A stretch of DNA of 8,487 bases from Thermoflexales bacterium (GTDB taxonomy: Bacteria; Chloroflexota; Anaerolineae; B4-G1; SLSP01): contig SLSP01000271.1 of NCBI GenBank assembly GCA_007130345.1, positions 1 to 8,487 on the forward strand. Direction: 5' to 3'. Both the position numbers and the translations under genes were made by a program. Position 1 is the stretch's first letter, and every line of letters starts with the position of its first letter. Shown piece by piece: positions 6,768 through 8,487 of this stretch. A model generated the notes under the pieces. It did not search any database and was not told the origin of the DNA. It saw only the letters and a program-made list of their open reading frames with translations.

Positions 6768-6773
6768 TATAAT
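6768..6773 (+). promoter_or_regulatory. Likely -10 box of the rfbD promoter
   Basis: This is a perfect TATAAT, 65 nt before the rfbD start. The context CCTATAATGATAGC resembles that of the other TATAAT in this gap, at 6606. The -35 is weak: GTGACT at 6748 leaves only a 14-nt spacer. The leader between box and gene contains a weak 5-bp hairpin, CGGGC (6789-6793) with GCCCG (6803-6807). Confidence 0.5.
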
Positions 6774-6838
6774 GATAGCAAGGCTTGACGGGCCTGATGC
6801 GCGCCCGAAGGTTTAAACTACCGAGAAGAGGATAACGT

Positions 6839-7780
6839 ATGAAACTACTACTCACCGGACACAAAGGCCAGTTGGGACGGGCGCTATGGCCCCTATTGGA
6901 AGCGCACACGGTGCAAGGCTTCGACCTGCCTGAACACGACATTACCGACCGCGCGGACGTGATGCAAGTCGCGCGCGCCTTTCGCCCCGACGCGATCCTG
7001 CATCCCGCCGCGATGACCAACGTGGATGGCTGCGCCCGCGATCCGGAAGCGGCCTACCGCGTCAACGGGATGGGCACGCAGAACGTGGCCCTCGCCGCCG
7101 CCGAGGTGGGCGCGGAGCTGCTCTACGTCAGCACCAACGAGGTCTTCTCCGGCGAAATCGGGCGGGCTTCGCAGAACAACGTCGCGCCGACGGCCTCCGA
7201 CCTGGGATCGCCGATGCTCTACGCGCGCCAGTCCGCGACCCGCAATGGGCGCACCATCGGCCCCTACAGCGAGTGGGACGAGCGGCGGCCCATCAATCCC
7301 TACGGACGCTCCAAGTTGGCCGGTGAGTGGTACACGCAAAACCTGCTCAACCGCTTCTACATCGTGCGCACAGCCTGGCTCTACGCGCCCAGCGGAACCA
7401 ACTTCCCCCACAAGATGATCCGCCTGGCCGACAAGCACGGCGCGCTGCGCGTCGTCACGGACGAAGTGGGCAATCCCACCTACGTCGCCGACCTGGCCCA
7501 AGCCATCACGCGCCTCATCGACACCCACGCCTACGGCATCTATCACCTGGTCAACGAGGGGGCGGCCTCGCGCTACGAATTCGCGCAGGAAATCCTGCGG
7601 CTTTCTGGACGGGCCAGCATCCCCATCGAACCCATCACGTCCGACGCCTTCGAGCGGGCCAGCACGCCGCCGCCCTACGCGCCCCTCGCCAACGTCGCCG
7701 CCGCCGCCCTGGGCATCCGCTTGCGCCCCTGGCAAGAGGCCCTGGCCGATTTCCTCGTGCAGACGGGGTTTCGGCGGTAG
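6839..7780 (+). CDS. rfbD: dTDP-4-dehydrorhamnose reductase (RmlD/RfbD), with an apparent in-frame insertion
   Basis: This is the last step of dTDP-L-rhamnose synthesis: NAD(P)H-dependent reduction of dTDP-4-dehydro-L-rhamnose in the cytoplasm, supplying rhamnose for surface glycans. The protein has 313 residues from the ATG at 6839, with AAGAGG 7 nt upstream. It is an extended SDR: the Rossmann motif TGHKGQLG is at 6-13, AAMTNVD at 57-63, the STNEVF strand at 98-103, and the catalytic YGRSK at 155-159 (Tyr155, Lys159). The substrate-side GNPTYVADLA is at 211-220. The usual family form goes from the VSTD-type strand to a GPYxExD loop in a few residues. Here about 31 extra residues (107-137) separate SGE from RTIGPYSEWDE, although the frame is kept and everything after is normal. 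The partner genes rfbA, rfbB and rfbC are not in the window. MNT follows 9 nt after the stop. Confidence 0.92.
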   Translation: MKLLLTGHKGQLGRALWPLLEAHTVQGFDLPEHDITDRADVMQVARAFRPDAILHPAAMTNVDGCARDPEAAYRVNGMGTQNVALAAAEVGAELLYVSTNEVFSGEIGRASQNNVAPTASDLGSPMLYARQSATRNGRTIGPYSEWDERRPINPYGRSKLAGEWYTQNLLNRFYIVRTAWLYAPSGTNFPHKMIRLADKHGALRVVTDEVGNPTYVADLAQAITRLIDTHAYGIYHLVNEGAASRYEFAQEILRLSGRASIPIEPITSDAFERASTPPPYAPLANVAAAALGIRLRPWQEALADFLVQTGFRR

Positions 7781-7789
7781 GAAGACGAA

Positions 7790-8143
7790 ATGATAACATC
7801 GCGTGACCTCTCTCCAACAGCGCAATACTACATCCCCTTGATAACCGACCGATTGCGCTTGTTAAATCCGGCCAAAGTGATCTTGTTCGGCAGCCACGCC
7901 TACGGCGAATCGCGTGCGAACAGTGATTTGGACTTGCTGGTAGTCCTCAATAGCGACATTGCGCCTGAGACCTATCGAGAAAAAGAATCGCTTTATCTTC
8001 AGGTTGCCAGAGCGCTGCGAGATATTCGCGGGCAGGTATCGATTGACCTCATCGTGCATACCCGCCCGATGCACGATCAATTTATCGCGCTAGATAGCCT
8101 GTTTGCTCAAGAAATCCTCAATCGCGGGATAACAATCTTATGA
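7790..8143 (+). CDS. MNT-type nucleotidyltransferase (antitoxin-like partner of the HEPN protein)
   Basis: The protein has 117 residues, starting at the ATG at 7790 with AGGAAG 5 nt upstream. It belongs to the minimal nucleotidyltransferases of the Pol-beta superfamily. Gly34-Ser35 in ILFGSHAYGE is followed by SDLDLLV with Asp46 and Asp48, and the third metal-binding acid is Asp86 in SIDLIV. All catalytic residues are present, so it should be active. In the best-studied pairs the MNT protein adds AMP groups to its HEPN partner and so silences a toxic RNase; by analogy it would be the antitoxin here. The stop overlaps the HEPN start by 4 bp (ATGA), indicating coupled translation. It lies 9 nt after rfbD and may be read from the rfbD promoter. 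Base composition is clearly less GC-rich than rfbD, fitting acquisition as a cassette. Confidence 0.92.
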   Translation: MITSRDLSPTAQYYIPLITDRLRLLNPAKVILFGSHAYGESRANSDLDLLVVLNSDIAPETYREKESLYLQVARALRDIRGQVSIDLIVHTRPMHDQFIALDSLFAQEILNRGITIL

Positions 8144-8487
8144 AAAAGATCACGCTTGAATGGTTATCTTATGCAGCAGATGACATCGCGGCGCTGGATT
8201 TGTTGCTCTGTGATGAGCAGTTGACCAACATCGCGGCTTTTCACGCGCAACAAGCCGTTGAAAAATCGTTGAAAGCACTACTTGAAGAACTGGATTTGGG
8301 CCTAGTTAAAACGCATAGCTTAGTCCGACTGAACGCATTGATTCGCCCTCATTACACGATCATCGAAGATTTAGACATGCTAGATCGCCTCGACGCAGTC
8401 TATATCGAGGCGCGGTATCCCGGGAATTTGGGCTTGTTACCCGGAGGCAAGCCAACACTGGCAGAAGCGACTCGCTTTGGCGTGTTC
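8140..8487 (+). CDS. HEPN-domain protein, 3'-truncated by the window (toxin-like partner of MNT)
   Basis: An ATG at 8140, sharing ATGA with the MNT stop, opens a frame with no stop for 116 codons to the window edge. The fold is all-helical. Seen in order: an N-terminal helix with EWLSYAADDIAALDLLL (7-23), FHAQQAVEKSLKALLEE (34-50), THSLVRL (58-64) and YIEARYPG (88-95). These are the landmarks of the HEPN family found beside MNT proteins, where the Q-A-x-E-K-x-x-K-A-L helix and the RYP motif are typical. The strict R-x4-6-H RNase motif of HepT toxins is not visible in the part present, so RNase activity is uncertain. It could be a nucleotidyltransferase partner without toxicity. No good ribosome-binding site precedes it, consistent with re-initiation after MNT. 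The C terminus lies outside the window. Confidence 0.88.
   Translation, partial: MKKITLEWLSYAADDIAALDLLLCDEQLTNIAAFHAQQAVEKSLKALLEELDLGLVKTHSLVRLNALIRPHYTIIEDLDMLDRLDAVYIEARYPGNLGLLPGGKPTLAEATRFGVF

Noticed and set aside
6893..7825. 310-codon - strand frame opposite rfbD
   Set aside because: It lies opposite a well-supported rfbD, is Gly/Val/Arg-rich and has no motif. It is a shadow frame.

Overview
The window looks like chromosomal DNA of a GC-rich bacterium. The best guess is a Chloroflexota member (Anaerolineae or Chloroflexia type). This rests on protein style, not on a marker gene: a PHP domain fused to an AlbA_2 domain, a bifunctional Nnr with long low-complexity linkers, and a polytopic GT-C-like protein with tandem C-terminal beta-sandwich repeats. 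No rRNA, tRNA, CRISPR array or transposase gene was seen.

Layout. (1) 3-3327, + strand: a 5'-truncated PHP/AlbA_2 protein followed at once by nnr, the NAD(P)H-hydrate repair enzyme. The ribosome-binding site of nnr overlaps the stop codon of the PHP gene, so they form one operon, closed by a strong hairpin terminator at 3347-3374. (2) 3410-3942, - strand: a convergent single-domain receiver-like protein with its own sigma70-type promoter. An inverted repeat lies over the -10 element. The protein keeps the phospho-acceptor Asp but has lost the acidic pair and the switch Lys. (3) 3943-4330: a long non-coding stretch. Its second half (about 4051-4300) is packed with perfect hairpins, long-range stems, a possible pseudoknot and a closing terminal stem. 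It is best read as a structured RNA about 250 nt long, either a leader of the next gene or a standalone mobile-element RNA of the HEARO/omega-RNA kind; the identity is not proven. (4) 4331-6598: the large membrane glycosyltransferase-like gene. (5) 6599-6838: an intergenic region with two perfect TATAAT boxes and an inverted repeat built of 10-bp phased ACACGGA units. (6) 6839-8487: rfbD (dTDP-4-dehydrorhamnose reductase) with an apparent in-frame insertion of about 31 residues, then a MNT nucleotidyltransferase and a HEPN protein. The MNT and HEPN genes overlap by 4 bp, and the HEPN gene runs off the window.

How the genes fit together. The membrane glycosyltransferase-like protein and RfbD point to cell-surface polysaccharide or glycolipid assembly, with RfbD making dTDP-L-rhamnose. 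The MNT/HEPN pair is a toxin-antitoxin-type cassette placed just behind rfbD. It is visibly less GC-rich than its neighbours, which suggests it was acquired. The least explained parts are the structured RNA at 4051-4300, the degenerate receiver and the phased inverted repeat.
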